In this document: positions 47,719-56,689 of the stretch, piece after piece
Position numbering within the stretch: position 1 is the first letter of the stretch
How the letters are laid out: every line of letters starts with the position of its first letter
Assembly (NCBI GenBank): GCA_963752855.1
Contig: CAVVZX010000009.1
Location: 1-64,000 of the forward strand
From: DATJPW01 sp963752855
GTDB lineage: Bacteria > Desulfobacterota > Desulfomonilia > Desulfomonilales > Desulfomonilaceae
Reading direction: 5' to 3'
Length of the DNA: 64,000 nucleotides
Position numbers and translations under genes: made by a program
The notes under the pieces: generated by a model
The model's input: only the letters and a program-made list of their open reading frames with translations
Told to the model about the DNA's origin: nothing
Databases searched by the model: none

Positions 47719-49415
47719 TTGCCTAAAGTCATCTTTAAAGACCGTGATTTGATCGTCGAGGCTCAACAAGGCGAACCCCTTTTGTCCTGCATCCGTCGCG
47801 CCGGTCTGACTGTGGACTCTACCTGCGACGGCAAGGGTAAGTGCGGTAAATGTCGGATTACGGTTCAAGGGAAGGCGTCGCCGCGCGATGAAACCGAAAT
47901 GCGGCGCCTGGCTGACCAACCTGCCGAGGTCCGGCTGGCCTGTAGGGCGACAGTGTCAGGTGATGTGGAAATCACTCTCCATGACGATTGGACTAAGCTG
48001 AAGTCCGTGTTCGGTCTTTCGGATCGTGAAGTTCCTTTGGACAGTCTGATAAAACGATTGGCGCCTGTCGCTCTTCCGCCGGAGAGTTCAAGCCCCCACT
48101 CGGTAATATTTCCCGGAAGAGTCATAGGTCCGCACGCGCTACGGGAGATCGCTCTCCGCGACAGGAATCAGGGAAAAGCTTCAGGCGTGGCATTCAGACA
48201 AGAAATCCTGGATATCCGGTTCGATGAAAGGCCTCTGCTCGGCGCGGCGGTAGACCTTGGAACCACAAACATCTCCCTTTCCGTTTTCAACCTTGAGAAC
48301 GGCACGTTGACTCGGCACGTCGTCAGCCTTGAATCCGCAAACAGCCTACGGCGGGGATGTCATTACCCGCATAAGTCACTGCCGTCAAGATCCGCAGGAG
48401 CTATCGAAGCTACAAAACCTTGCGCTCGAAAAAATAGCGACGATGTTGGATGAGGCTTTGGGCTCTGATCATCTGAGAGATCAGGTATATCTTATGACTG
48501 TCGCGGGCAACACTACGATGCTTCATCTTTTGGCTGGGGTGTTTCCGCTGTCTTTGGCTCTGGCGCCGTTCAGGCCGATTTTCCTCGAATCTCTCGAAGT
48601 CAGGGTCGATCAACTCCCCCTCCCCTTAAACCCTAAGGGCCGCGGCATCCTTTTGCCGGGGATTTCAGCCTATATTGGGGCAGACATCGCGGCAGGGCTT
48701 ATCGGCCATAGATTATCGATCACGCAAAGGAATTACCCTGTTCGTCGATATCGGCACCAACGGAGAAATCGTGCTCATCGAGGGGCCGGACCGGATGATG
48801 GCCACGTCCTCCGCTGTCGGGCCGGCGCTGGAAGGGATGAACATCTCCTGCGGCTGCCGGGCAGTGCCAGGAGCGGTGGATTCCTTCAAGCTGGACAAAG
48901 ACCTCTCGCCCAATTTCACCACCATAGACGACATACCTCCGAGAGGCATTTGCGGAAGCGGTCTCATCGATCTGACAGCGGCCCTCCTGGCCGCGGGCCT
49001 GATTACGCCGATGGGAGCGTTTGACCCTGGCGCGGACGAACGCTTGAGGTCCAGGATGTCCGGGGATTGTTATTACCTGGCTGATGGCGTTTTCTTGAGC
49101 CAGAAAGATGTCCGGCAGGTCCAACTTGCCAAGGCCGCCTTGAGCACGGGCATTCTAACACTATTGAAGGAAGCCGGCCGTTCAGTGAAAGAACTGGATG
49201 AGATCGTCATAGCCGGGTCCTTCGGGTATCATTTGAATGCGGAAAATCTTAAGAAATTAGGCATGCTGCCGTATGATTACGAGGGACCGATCACTTTCGC
49301 TGGCAACACTTCCCTTTCCGGAGCGGCCCTGGCTCTGCTCAACGAAGAAATCCTCAGAGAAATGGAGACAATCCCGGAAGTTAGTGCGTGTGGTGGACTT
49401 GGCCTCACACCCTGA
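47719..49415 (+). CDS. ASKHA-type corrinoid activation protein with N-terminal 2Fe-2S ferredoxin (frameshifted)
   Basis: Reductive activator of corrinoid proteins (RamA/RACo-like, DUF4445 family). It reduces inactive Co(II) to Co(I) with ATP. TTG 47719 is the likely start. The N-terminal [2Fe-2S] domain has CDGKGKCGKC and VRLACRATVSG. A linker leads to the ASKHA part: LGAAVDLGTTNISLSVFNLE (phosphate 1), then a break near 48345-48360 to AYGGDVITRIS and VYLMTVAGNTTMLHLLAGVF, and a second near 48715 to TLFVDIGTNGEIVLIEGPDR (phosphate 2), SSAVGPALEGMNISCGCRAV, GICGSGLIDLTAALLAAGLI and IVIAGSFGYHL. Merged length is about 565 residues, slightly shorter than RACo. As the last gene of the cluster it keeps one or both corrinoid proteins active. 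Confidence 0.88.
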
Positions 49416-49568
49416 TTTTCAGGAACTCTTTATCTCGGCGCTCAATTTTCCAGTTGAGAGCAGTTGACGGACGCAGAATAGGGTTGTCGAAAAGCTACGG
49501 TCTAATGACAAATTAGTTTGCCCACACCCAGCGCGAAGTATATCATATATAAGAGTTCTTTGCGGGGG

Positions 49569-49608
49569 GTCCGGGGGCGGCTTTCTTGCAAGAAAGAGCC
49601 CCCCGGAC
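49569..49608. repeat. Long imperfect hairpin upstream of the tautomerase gene
   Basis: GTCCGGGGG and CCCCCCGGAC pair, with an inner stem CTTTCTTGCAAGAAAG. It lies between the activator stop and the tautomerase start and probably terminates the corrinoid operon or belongs to a dispersed repeat family. Confidence 0.6.
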
Positions 49609-49634
49609 TCCTGGCTAAGCCAAAGGAGGAGCGA

Positions 49635-49841
49635 ATGCCGTACGTGAATATCAAGGTTACCAAAGAGGGAGTCACAGCAGAGCAGAAAGCCGAACTTATT
49701 CAGGGTGTCACCCAACTTTTGTTTGATGTGCTCGGCAAGGACCCTCAGATAACATCTGTAGTGATCGATGAAGTCGATACCGACAATTGGGGCGTCGGTG
49801 GCGAGAGCATCACCGTGAGGCGCAAGAAGGCGAAGAAATAA
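49635..49841 (+). CDS. 4-Oxalocrotonate tautomerase-family protein
   Basis: A 68-residue tautomerase beginning M-P-Y-V-N-I-K-V-T. After Met removal, Pro1 is the catalytic base of this superfamily. The segment ELIQGVTQLLFDVLGKDPQI and the end VIDEVDTDNWGVGGESITVR match 4-OT-like proteins, which form hexamers. ATG 49635 follows AAAGGAGGA. A stand-alone gene behind a strong hairpin, it is likely expressed from its own promoter. Substrate unknown; tautomerases of this size act on aromatic-ring-cleavage products or have unknown metabolites in anaerobes. Confidence 0.85.
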   Translation: MPYVNIKVTKEGVTAEQKAELIQGVTQLLFDVLGKDPQITSVVIDEVDTDNWGVGGESITVRRKKAKK

Positions 49842-50085
49842 GCCATCCCTCACCCCAGCGCAGCAAGCACCGAGGGCCAGCCAAATTTCCACAAATTGTA
49901 CACGCCCCTCATGGAGCGAAAAAGCTTCAGTAAGCGTCTGATCAAGGTCGGAGCGACAGTCGCGCATCACGGTCGGAGGCGGTATGTTCATGCCGTATCG
50001 GCGTTTCTCCTTTGACTCGACATTACCCCGCTGTCTTCGGGTGACGGGAGTGATGTCACTCTTCCGTTACAGGCGGCCAAAGATG

Positions 50086-50209
50086 GTCATTGCGAACGGA
50101 GCGAAGCAATGTCCTAGCCTTGGGATTTGCTGGTGGGACCGGCATCTTGCCGGTCATCCCAAAACAGACAGGCGGGACGCCTGTCCCACCATTCACTCCA
50201 CGCAATGAC
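50086..50209. repeat. MITE-like element with nested cruciform structure
   Basis: Ends are the exact inverted repeat GTCATTGCG / CGCAATGAC. The left end also makes a CATTGC...GCAATG hairpin (50088-50111). Inside, TGGTGGGAC (50131-50139) pairs with GTCCCACCA (50183-50191), enclosing two perfect hairpins, GACCGGCATCTTGCCGGTC (50137-50155) and GACAGGCGGGACGCCTGTC (50167-50185). No coding capacity. The rest of 49842-50565 holds nothing recognisable. Confidence 0.65.
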
Positions 50210-50565
50210 AAATCGGCGCCCGAATAACTGATGGGTTACGGCGTGACACAAAAAGCGGTTGACAGAGTGGCGGACGGCATGGTACGCTCAATAACAAGGC
50301 TTTTTCAATAACATGGCGGCGGTTTTCCCGTCCTCATGCCTCTTGAGGCACCATCCGGGGCGATAGCATGTGGCGGGGGGACACTGGCGGGACCAAATTC
50401 CGGGGGAGAAATGCAGGAATTGCCAGGACCGCCGCATGATAGTGGCTGGAATCTTTCAGGTCGGGTTCTGGATTGAGGAGCGTGAGGCCACGTCACGGGG
50501 TGTGCCGGCGGCAGCCGGCCGGGGTAGGTCGAGCGCTTATTATGGTGTGTGTGAGGGGGTTAGGG

Positions 50566-52524
50566 ATGAAAAGACTCTTAGCGTTAGCTATATGTGGGGT
50601 AATTCTGGGGATTCTTTCCGGTCCGGTTTTAGCGTGGGAGTTAGAATTGACCGGGGATTACGAGTTTCGTTACCGGTACTTCGCCAGGACCGGAGATTTA
50701 GACCTGTTCGGCAATGCCGCTCTGCAAGAAGCCATGCCGGGTCCGTTTTTAGGCGCCTCGGGGCCGTTTATCGGATTCGCCGGGCCGAACATCTACGGAA
50801 CAGGAAACCAGGGGTCCGTTCCAAGTGACAGCGCAAACAGCCTCAATCCCGCGATAAATTCCTTGCCGACTCTGGGTGGGGGCCCTGTGGGTCCGATTGT
50901 TCCGCTGACAACCGGTCTCCGGATAACGCGTGGAGGGTTTTCCCGCTTTGGATCGGACGCGTATTACAACGACTCCAGGTTGACGATCAGCCCCAGGCTC
51001 CGAATCAATCCGGCAGTCAGAGTAGATGCGACATACACCATCGGCGGGATGCGCAACAAGTACAAGCAGAACAATATCGCCGACTTCATCGGCGGAGACC
51101 CAACAAGTGGAGTGCCGCGCGGAACGGCCGGAAGCTTCGGCCTTGGCGCGGCCCCGCTTGAGCGCTCTTACATGTCAGGGACGAGTACTAACGCTTATGA
51201 CGGGACTTTCGGGACCTGGGAGCAGTTCAGGCTCACCTTGAACACACCCTGGGGGATGTGGTCCATGGGCCTGAAGGACTTCCCCTTCGGGACCGGAGCG
51301 ACCTTGGGCGGAAACACGCGTGGCAGTGACTTCCTTTGGGCAGTGCCGTACGGGCCCTTCCGTTTCTTGAGTTGCATTTGGCTGGCGCAAGGCCGTTTCA
51401 AAAACAGTTGGGCCACGGCGCCGGATGGGGATACCAAGTTCAGATGGAATGTGGGGCTTGGTTTCACGTACGAATCCGGTCCGCTAAACGTCGGGACGTT
51501 TTCGATATGGAAGCAGTTTCATCAGAAGCGAGGCGCCTTACCTTTGGTCGCGTCCATGCAGTTTTCGTTTTTCGGGCCCTTCGGCGCGAATTACTACAAT
51601 CAGCCGGCAAACCAGAATCCTCCAGTAGGTTTGAACGGGCTGCAAGACCAGGCGGCGCTGGATGAAAGCACGCTGATCAACTTGATCTTTATGAAATACA
51701 CCAACGGACGCTTTTTCGCGAACATTGAATACTCATGGGCGAACGTGGACACGACTTTTCCTACGAACAACTACGGCGGAACGATTGTCCAGGCGCCGCC
51801 GGTGAATGTTGAGGCTTATCACTTCTTTTCCGAAGCGGGGATCGTGTGTGGCCCCACGAAGCTATCGCTGGTGGCTGCTATGGCATCCGGGCCGGTGCTC
51901 ATCAACCCCGCGCTTCTGCTCGCTCCTACCCCGCCCCCCCCTCAAAAGGTCTATGCGGCATACCCGATCAATTACCAGGCCTTGGCGCCGTACGAATTCC
52001 TCATGTTTAACACCTACGCCGGGGGCAACAACGGAGGGTGGAACCCCACCGACATAACCTTTGTCTCCGACGAACACGGTATGATGTCCGACGCCTACTG
52101 TTTCGCCGGACGGCTTGACTATGCGCTGGCGGCAAACCTCAACCTCTGGACGAGCTACATTTGGGCGCACCGGTTGGAAAGGGCGGGTTTTTACAACGGT
52201 CAAGTGATTGACACCGGCCTCGGATCGCAAACTGGGCTTGGCGTTGGCGCGGTAGCGCCTGGATCCTTGCTCGCAAAGTACGGAGGCTCGTCACCGTATT
52301 GTCCTGACGGTTTTATCGGCTGGGAGGTCAACGCCGGCTTGGATTGGAAGCTCCTGGACGGGGTGACGCTCAGGACAAGGTATGCGTTCTGGCAGCCGGG
52401 GCACTGGTTTGACTATGCTTACCAGGCCTGGAGCCGCTTCGGCGGGGTCATTCAGGATGGCTGCATTGTTCAGAGTCGCTCAGCGATCAATGCGTTTGAG
52501 ACCAGCATAGTGGCGAATTTCTAG
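50566..52524 (+). CDS. Outer-membrane beta-barrel (porin-like) protein
   Basis: A 652-residue protein from ATG 50566, chosen because it opens a clear signal peptide (MKRLLALAICGVILGILSGP, cleaved after VLA). The mature part starts WELELTGDYEFRYRYFARTG and has alternating aromatic/polar strands throughout, many Gly/Asn/Trp turns and a C-terminal Phe (FETSIVANF), the sorting signal of outer-membrane barrels. Weak ribosome-binding site GAGGGGG. Long Pro/Gly loops (TPPPPQKVYA) suggest extended surface loops. Similar uncharacterised barrels occur in sulfate-reducing and syntrophic Desulfobacterota. Function could be a substrate channel; nothing in the sequence defines the ligand. Confidence 0.7.
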   Translation: MKRLLALAICGVILGILSGPVLAWELELTGDYEFRYRYFARTGDLDLFGNAALQEAMPGPFLGASGPFIGFAGPNIYGTGNQGSVPSDSANSLNPAINSLPTLGGGPVGPIVPLTTGLRITRGGFSRFGSDAYYNDSRLTISPRLRINPAVRVDATYTIGGMRNKYKQNNIADFIGGDPTSGVPRGTAGSFGLGAAPLERSYMSGTSTNAYDGTFGTWEQFRLTLNTPWGMWSMGLKDFPFGTGATLGGNTRGSDFLWAVPYGPFRFLSCIWLAQGRFKNSWATAPDGDTKFRWNVGLGFTYESGPLNVGTFSIWKQFHQKRGALPLVASMQFSFFGPFGANYYNQPANQNPPVGLNGLQDQAALDESTLINLIFMKYTNGRFFANIEYSWANVDTTFPTNNYGGTIVQAPPVNVEAYHFFSEAGIVCGPTKLSLVAAMASGPVLINPALLLAPTPPPPQKVYAAYPINYQALAPYEFLMFNTYAGGNNGGWNPTDITFVSDEHGMMSDAYCFAGRLDYALAANLNLWTSYIWAHRLERAGFYNGQVIDTGLGSQTGLGVGAVAPGSLLAKYGGSSPYCPDGFIGWEVNAGLDWKLLDGVTLRTRYAFWQPGHWFDYAYQAWSRFGGVIQDGCIVQSRSAINAFETSIVANF

Positions 52525-52709
52525 GGCAGGGTCTTCGCCCTAGGACCCGTTTGGACAGCGATTGTTAGCCAGCGCCGGCTGGCCCTGAGCGGCGTTTCGA
52601 TGACATTGATCCATAGACCAGGACCGACTAATACCGGCTGATCTTCATTGTGGACATTCTTGCGGGCGCTCAGGGGCGAGTCGAATGAGTTGGCTCAATA
52701 GCATCTTGT

Positions 52710-54167
52710 TTATGCTACACCGATATCGGGCTTATCTCCTTCGTCATTTTCCGCAGGCCGCACTAGGCTGAATACCTCGACCGGCTTGCTGACATTCTTG
52801 AAATTCATCAATCCCCTTTCAAAAAGCTTTATATCTTCCCGGACCCTTTGAGCGGTCTCGGGCCCGACGAGAATATCCCCATGCGTTGCAGCGGAAGCTA
52901 TCCGGGCCGCAAGATTGGTCACCGGTCCGGTTGCCGTAAAGGTCATTCTGGTTCCGGAAGTTCCCTCGAATCTGTTCATTCCAACGGCCGCGATGCCGGA
53001 GTTGAGACCCATATTCACTTCCACCGGCTGGAATCGATTCTTCAGCTCTTCGTTGATCTCCAATGTCTTGCTTCGAATCTCCAGCGCCGCCTTCACTGCG
53101 CTCACCGCGGTATTTTTCGGATCGCCCTGAAATATTACCATTAGGCCGTCACCAGCCGTTTCGTTTACGTCTCCCCCACGGTCCGAAATGATGTCCAGGA
53201 AACTAGAGAAATACTTCTCAATTATGAAAGTCACCTTATCTCTGCTCTGAGTCTCGCTGATGCGGGTATAACCCGCAACATCCAAGAACAGAACTGTCAC
53301 ATCCATGTCTTTTTTTTCCAAGTCAGGCGCGGATGGGTCTTTTTCCACAATCCTTTGAACGGTCGAAGGAACAAATGGCCTCAGATGCTCCAGAATTTTG
53401 TCAACGGTCAGCTTCTCTTGAGACATTGTCCAGTGGCTTCGAGCGTTCTTGATTACATTGCTCGCAAGCTCTACGAGATCTTTCAGCAGCGTGAAGTCTT
53501 TCCCGCTCAGGCCCGCGCCGTCAGGCCTTGCAATTGCATCCAAGACGGCCAAGGGCTTATCATCTTCACAAATTGGGAACACGATCTCGGCAAAATTCTC
53601 CGGCGGGAAGCCGTCCACTACCGGATGGCCGCCTTGCTGGCCGGGGAGGAAACACACTGCTGAGGAGCCCTTCCCAAGGGCACTATCTATCGTTCCTCTA
53701 CCCCTTTTGCAGAGCTGGCAATTGATTCTCTGTTTTTCAACAGCGCAATGAAGAGGGCGGGTGTAATGCTGGGCTTCCGGGTCCATCAGAAGGAGGCAAA
53801 CTTCTTGTAACTGAGGGAGGATGGCTCTCGCTTCGTCCCGTATCATTTCCAGGACTTCGCCAATATTCAACGAGGATGTGAGCTTCTGGGCCAGTCGAAA
53901 AATGTTTTCAAAGCGTTCCTTGTACATAGTTGTTCCGGCGCCGAGGAGTCTTTGCGCTCGCTCATCCATAATGAACTTATCGGGATCGGTACTCGATCCC
54001 GCCGCGGTGTCTTCCGATTCGAAGAATTCTTTTCCGGACCCACAAACAGGGCAGACCCAGGAATCCGGTAGGTCCTCGAAGGGCGTTCCTGGGCTGATTC
54101 CGTTCTCCGGGTCACCCTGCGCGGGATCGTAAATCCAGCCACAGGTGGTACATTTCCACTTGGTCAT
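52710..54167 (-). CDS. Rubredoxin - GAF-like - class III adenylate/guanylate cyclase
   Basis: A 485-residue signalling protein with an unusual layout. ATG 54167 follows GAGAGGA. Residues 1-50 form a rubredoxin: C6-x2-C9 (WKCTTCGWIY) and C39-x2-C42 (WVCPVCG), all four iron ligands present. Residues about 90-270 resemble a GAF domain (FENIFRLAQKLTSSLNIGEV, EIVFPICEDDKPLAVLDAIA) with extra cysteines (INCQLCKRG). Residues about 300-470 are a class III cyclase: DVTVLFLDVAGYTRISETQS and GDVNETAGDGLMVIFQGD supply the two metal-binding Asp, and GPVTNLAARIASAATHGDIL the transition-state Asn and Arg, so it should be active. No membrane segment. I infer cAMP (or cGMP) made in response to redox state or iron. 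Confidence 0.85.
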   Translation of the reverse strand: MTKWKCTTCGWIYDPAQGDPENGISPGTPFEDLPDSWVCPVCGSGKEFFESEDTAAGSSTDPDKFIMDERAQRLLGAGTTMYKERFENIFRLAQKLTSSLNIGEVLEMIRDEARAILPQLQEVCLLLMDPEAQHYTRPLHCAVEKQRINCQLCKRGRGTIDSALGKGSSAVCFLPGQQGGHPVVDGFPPENFAEIVFPICEDDKPLAVLDAIARPDGAGLSGKDFTLLKDLVELASNVIKNARSHWTMSQEKLTVDKILEHLRPFVPSTVQRIVEKDPSAPDLEKKDMDVTVLFLDVAGYTRISETQSRDKVTFIIEKYFSSFLDIISDRGGDVNETAGDGLMVIFQGDPKNTAVSAVKAALEIRSKTLEINEELKNRFQPVEVNMGLNSGIAAVGMNRFEGTSGTRMTFTATGPVTNLAARIASAATHGDILVGPETAQRVREDIKLFERGLMNFKNVSKPVEVFSLVRPAENDEGDKPDIGVA

Positions 54168-54449
54168 GTGTCCTCTCTCATACAATAATAGCCGATACAA
54201 ATTTCATAAGCGGGACGAACAAATGATCGGCAGGATGAGATTGTCTCAGAATTACCTGAGACTCGCGGATTTGCTCGACCGTCTACCAGGTAATCACAAA
54301 CAGGGCAGGTTAATCTCGCGGTTTCCGTTTCCAGGGAGGTAACCGCTCGTCTACACTGCATGTTTTCGGCACGACCGAATGGAATTCTGATGACAGTTTC
54401 AGATGCCGGTCCCACTATGCAGATTATGCCATATTCTGAATTGCGAGCG

Positions 54450-54935
54450 CTATGTGGCGCAATTACCCTCTCGCTCTTTTTGCGCCAGACGAGCCTGTCT
54501 TCTTATCTGGGCCTCGCAGTTGCGGCGAGTCTCTTCCTCAGTCTCCAGGATTAGCGGAGGGACCTCTGTCGGGACGCCTTTTTCATCGAACGCCACAAAG
54601 CTCAGATAAGCTGAGGCCGTGTGCCGCACGTTTCCGGTAAGAAGATTTTCCGCCTCCACCCGGACCCCGACCTCCATAGATGTCCTGCCCACCATTGTTA
54701 TAGACGCCTTTAATATCAGCAAATCACCTATATATACCGGATGGTGAAAGTCCAGCCGGTCAATGGAAGCGGTAACACAGATTTTTCTGGCATGGCGAAT
54801 GGCTACAGCTCCGGCCGCAGTATCCACGTACTTCATGATCACTCCGCCGTGGACATTCCCCACCGGATTCGCGTCTTCCGGATTCATCTGTATAGCCATT
54901 GTGATTTGGCTTTCTTTGACGGTTTTCCCCTCCAT
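54450..54935 (-). CDS. Acyl-CoA thioesterase (hotdog fold, YciA/BFIT type)
   Basis: A 161-residue hotdog thioesterase hydrolysing acyl-CoA to free acid and CoA. The active-site helix is NPVGNVHGGVIMKYVDTAAG, with the conserved HGG and catalytic Asp, and VTASIDRLDFHHPVYIGDLL plus RTSMEVGVRVEAENLLTGNV complete the fold. The C-terminal 25 residues are charged helix. ATG 54935 encodes MEGKTVKESQ; the AAGGAG upstream element is adequate. A single gene upstream of the cyclase on the same strand. Between the two (54168-54449) is a short frame with CPVC, too weak to call. Broad-specificity housekeeping role is likely. Confidence 0.85.
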   Translation of the reverse strand: MEGKTVKESQITMAIQMNPEDANPVGNVHGGVIMKYVDTAAGAVAIRHARKICVTASIDRLDFHHPVYIGDLLILKASITMVGRTSMEVGVRVEAENLLTGNVRHTASAYLSFVAFDEKGVPTEVPPLILETEEETRRNCEAQIRRQARLAQKEREGNCAT

Positions 54936-55111
54936 GTGTGTCGGCTCCTTCCCAATTCGTTCGAGGTAGCCCTCTGATCAAGTACTATTATAATCCTTGT
55001 TATGCCGCGAGTTAATTGACCACCGGGTATGTATCACAGGATTTTTGAACCAGATGCCGGAGCATTTTGAGGAGGCTGCCGCCATGAAGGAGGAGCGATA
55101 ATACGCCAGTG

Positions 55112-55450
55112 CTAGGACGCCATCTCCGTGGATTCGGAGGAAGATGCCGGGGCGAAGTGGACTTCCAGCTTCTTGTCGAGAGCCGATGCAATCCTTACCA
55201 ACATCGCGAGAGCGTCTCCTGCATAGTCAGCCTGTTCGAGGGCCTCTATCACAGACTCTCCAATTTCTACGAGATCAGCCAGCTCCGCTGACGTCACGCC
55301 GGCTTGGTTGCGCAGATCATAGACCTGTTTCGCAAGCTCGGCCCTCACCTCATATTCTCTTAGCAACTCGACTGATTCGGGGTCACTCTTGATGTATTTA
55401 TCATAAAACCACTTGAGGCCATCCGAACGAAACTTCGGCTCTTCCATCAT
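55112..55450 (-). CDS. XRE/HigA-like antitoxin protein
   Basis: A 112-residue protein with a helix-turn-helix in residues 35-95: AELAKQVYDLRNQAGVTSAE, LADLVEIGESVIEALEQADY and AGDALAMLVRIASALDKKLE match the HigA-type XRE domain (LRxxxGLTQxxLAxxxGxSxxxVSxxE). The N-terminal 30 residues (KWFYDKYIKSDPES) and the KLEVHFAP end are typical of chromosomal antitoxins. Start ATG 55450 overlaps the stop of a small upstream frame (ATGA), an arrangement common for toxin-antitoxin pairs. No complete toxin gene is present: an IS630 remnant begins 150 bp upstream, so the toxin may have been truncated or lost. Confidence 0.7.
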   Translation of the reverse strand: MMEEPKFRSDGLKWFYDKYIKSDPESVELLREYEVRAELAKQVYDLRNQAGVTSAELADLVEIGESVIEALEQADYAGDALAMLVRIASALDKKLEVHFAPASSSESTEMAS

Positions 55451-55557
55451 GAATTCTCCGATATGAAAATGTGCGGTCGCGGATCTTGCTCGAATTTTCT
55501 CGTTCTCTCAACCGCCTTCTCTATTTCCAGCGGAGGAACTCTGCGTTCTTTCACCAT
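55447..55557 (-). pseudogene. Small frame upstream of the XRE gene, possible truncated toxin
   Basis: A 36-residue frame reading MVKERRVPPLEIEKAVERTR and then KFEQDPRPHIFISENS. Its stop overlaps the antitoxin start. In-frame codons upstream (QQPWWFR) continue a plausible protein into the hairpin at 55584. Length is too short for a toxin and I see no certain homology to HigB. It may be the 3' end of a gene cut by the neighbouring mobile DNA. Confidence 0.3.
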
Positions 55558-55583
55558 ACGAAACCACCACGGCTGCTGTCGGA

Positions 55584-55606
55584 GGGCGCACCGCCGTGCG
55601 CCCCTA
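55584..55606. repeat. GTAGGGGCG-type hairpin
   Basis: GGGCGCAC and GTGCGCCC form a perfect 8-bp stem around CGCC, and the minus strand starts GTAGGGGCG. It lies at the left border of the IS630 remnant. Same class as hairpins near 10161 and 37718. Confidence 0.5.
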
Positions 55607-56689
55607 CTAAGATTCTGATGACTTCTGACTAAGAAAATGGGGAATGGCGCTCCTGACAGAAGCGGGGTTGCGTTGAAATGGGTTGAACGGACGAGTTAGA
55701 GCTTCGTTGAGATCTTTGAGCTTCGGAAAGAACTTGTTGTGGGTGATGGCTCTCTTGGTTTTACTCGAGATGTGCTCGACGGCATTGAGTTTCGGGGAAT
55801 AGGCAGGGAGGAAATGGAGTTCAATGAGATCTTTGTTGCGTATGAGCGACTCGCAGAGTTTGGGTGATTTATGATAAGGTGCGTTGTCGGTGATAAGGTG
55901 GATCTTGATTCCGGTGGTTCGCACGAGTTGGCTGAGAAAGTCGATGAACGTCTCTGCGTTGAACACAGCGACGAGAAGAGAATGTGTTGTTACATGGCGA
56001 GATACTTACTGCGCGTATGACCTTAATGCTCTTGCGGACAGGCGGGCTGAGCAAGTGAATTAGGATTCGCACGAGCGCGTATGTGCTGATGACGGTAAGG
56101 GTCTGCTGAAAGACAGCTTCGTGCTGATAGAGCACTACGCGTCGTTACTTTTGCGCTTTTTTTTAATGGCAGGAAGTTCTTACAGTCGCGACCTCTGCTG
56201 GGCGTTTTCATCGGATTTTGAGAGGTTCTTGCCTGGGTACTGCACGGAAAATCGCAGTGAGTGCAGTATTTTGCGTATGTGATAAGGATGGTATGAGACA
56301 CGAAACAAATCTTTTACGAGCTTGACGATAATAGGAGTGGTACAGACGCGGGTGTGCAGACAGGCTTGCTGAGGACAGGCTGCAATAATGAGAGACAGTT
56401 CATTCTTTTGCTCGTCGGTGAGCGGAGATTTTGCACCTTTGAAGGGCGCTTTTGCGAGTGAGGGGATTACTTTGACTCGGTAACGGTGAATGCAATACTG
56501 AAGGGTTCGCCGCGCAACGGGGATAAGCTGTGAGAAGTCTCTCTCTCGATGGCGCTGACAGACCAACAGTAGACCTTGAATAAGCAGACACATATCGAGA
56601 TCCTTATGGAATCGCGAACTCTGATAATGAGCGGCTAAATTCTTAAGCTCTGGCTCGAAAAGTCTCAATAGCGGTCTAGGCATTGGCAT
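55607..56689 (-). pseudogene. Degenerate IS630-family transposase
   Basis: Reads leftward from ATG 56689. The N-terminal helix-turn-helix half (MPMPRPLLRLFEPELKNLAA ... HIRKILHSLRFSVQYPGKNL) is in one frame to about 56180; a middle portion near 55990-56135 is in other frames (YQHEAVFQQTLTVISTYALV); the C-terminal DDE half is in a third (FNAETFIDFLSQLVRTTGIK, ITDNAPYHKSPKLCE, LPAYSPKLNAVEHISSKTKR). The second Asp (ITDN) and the Glu (NAVEH) of the DDE triad are visible, but at least two frameshifts break the gene. Merged length about 360 residues, normal for IS630. I could not identify matching terminal inverted repeats, so element borders are unknown. Confidence 0.75.

Noticed and set aside
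54164..54415. Minus-strand frame with CPVC and other Cys, upstream of the cyclase
   Set aside because: It overlaps the cyclase leader, and the single CxxC pair and composition are insufficient to call a zinc-ribbon protein.
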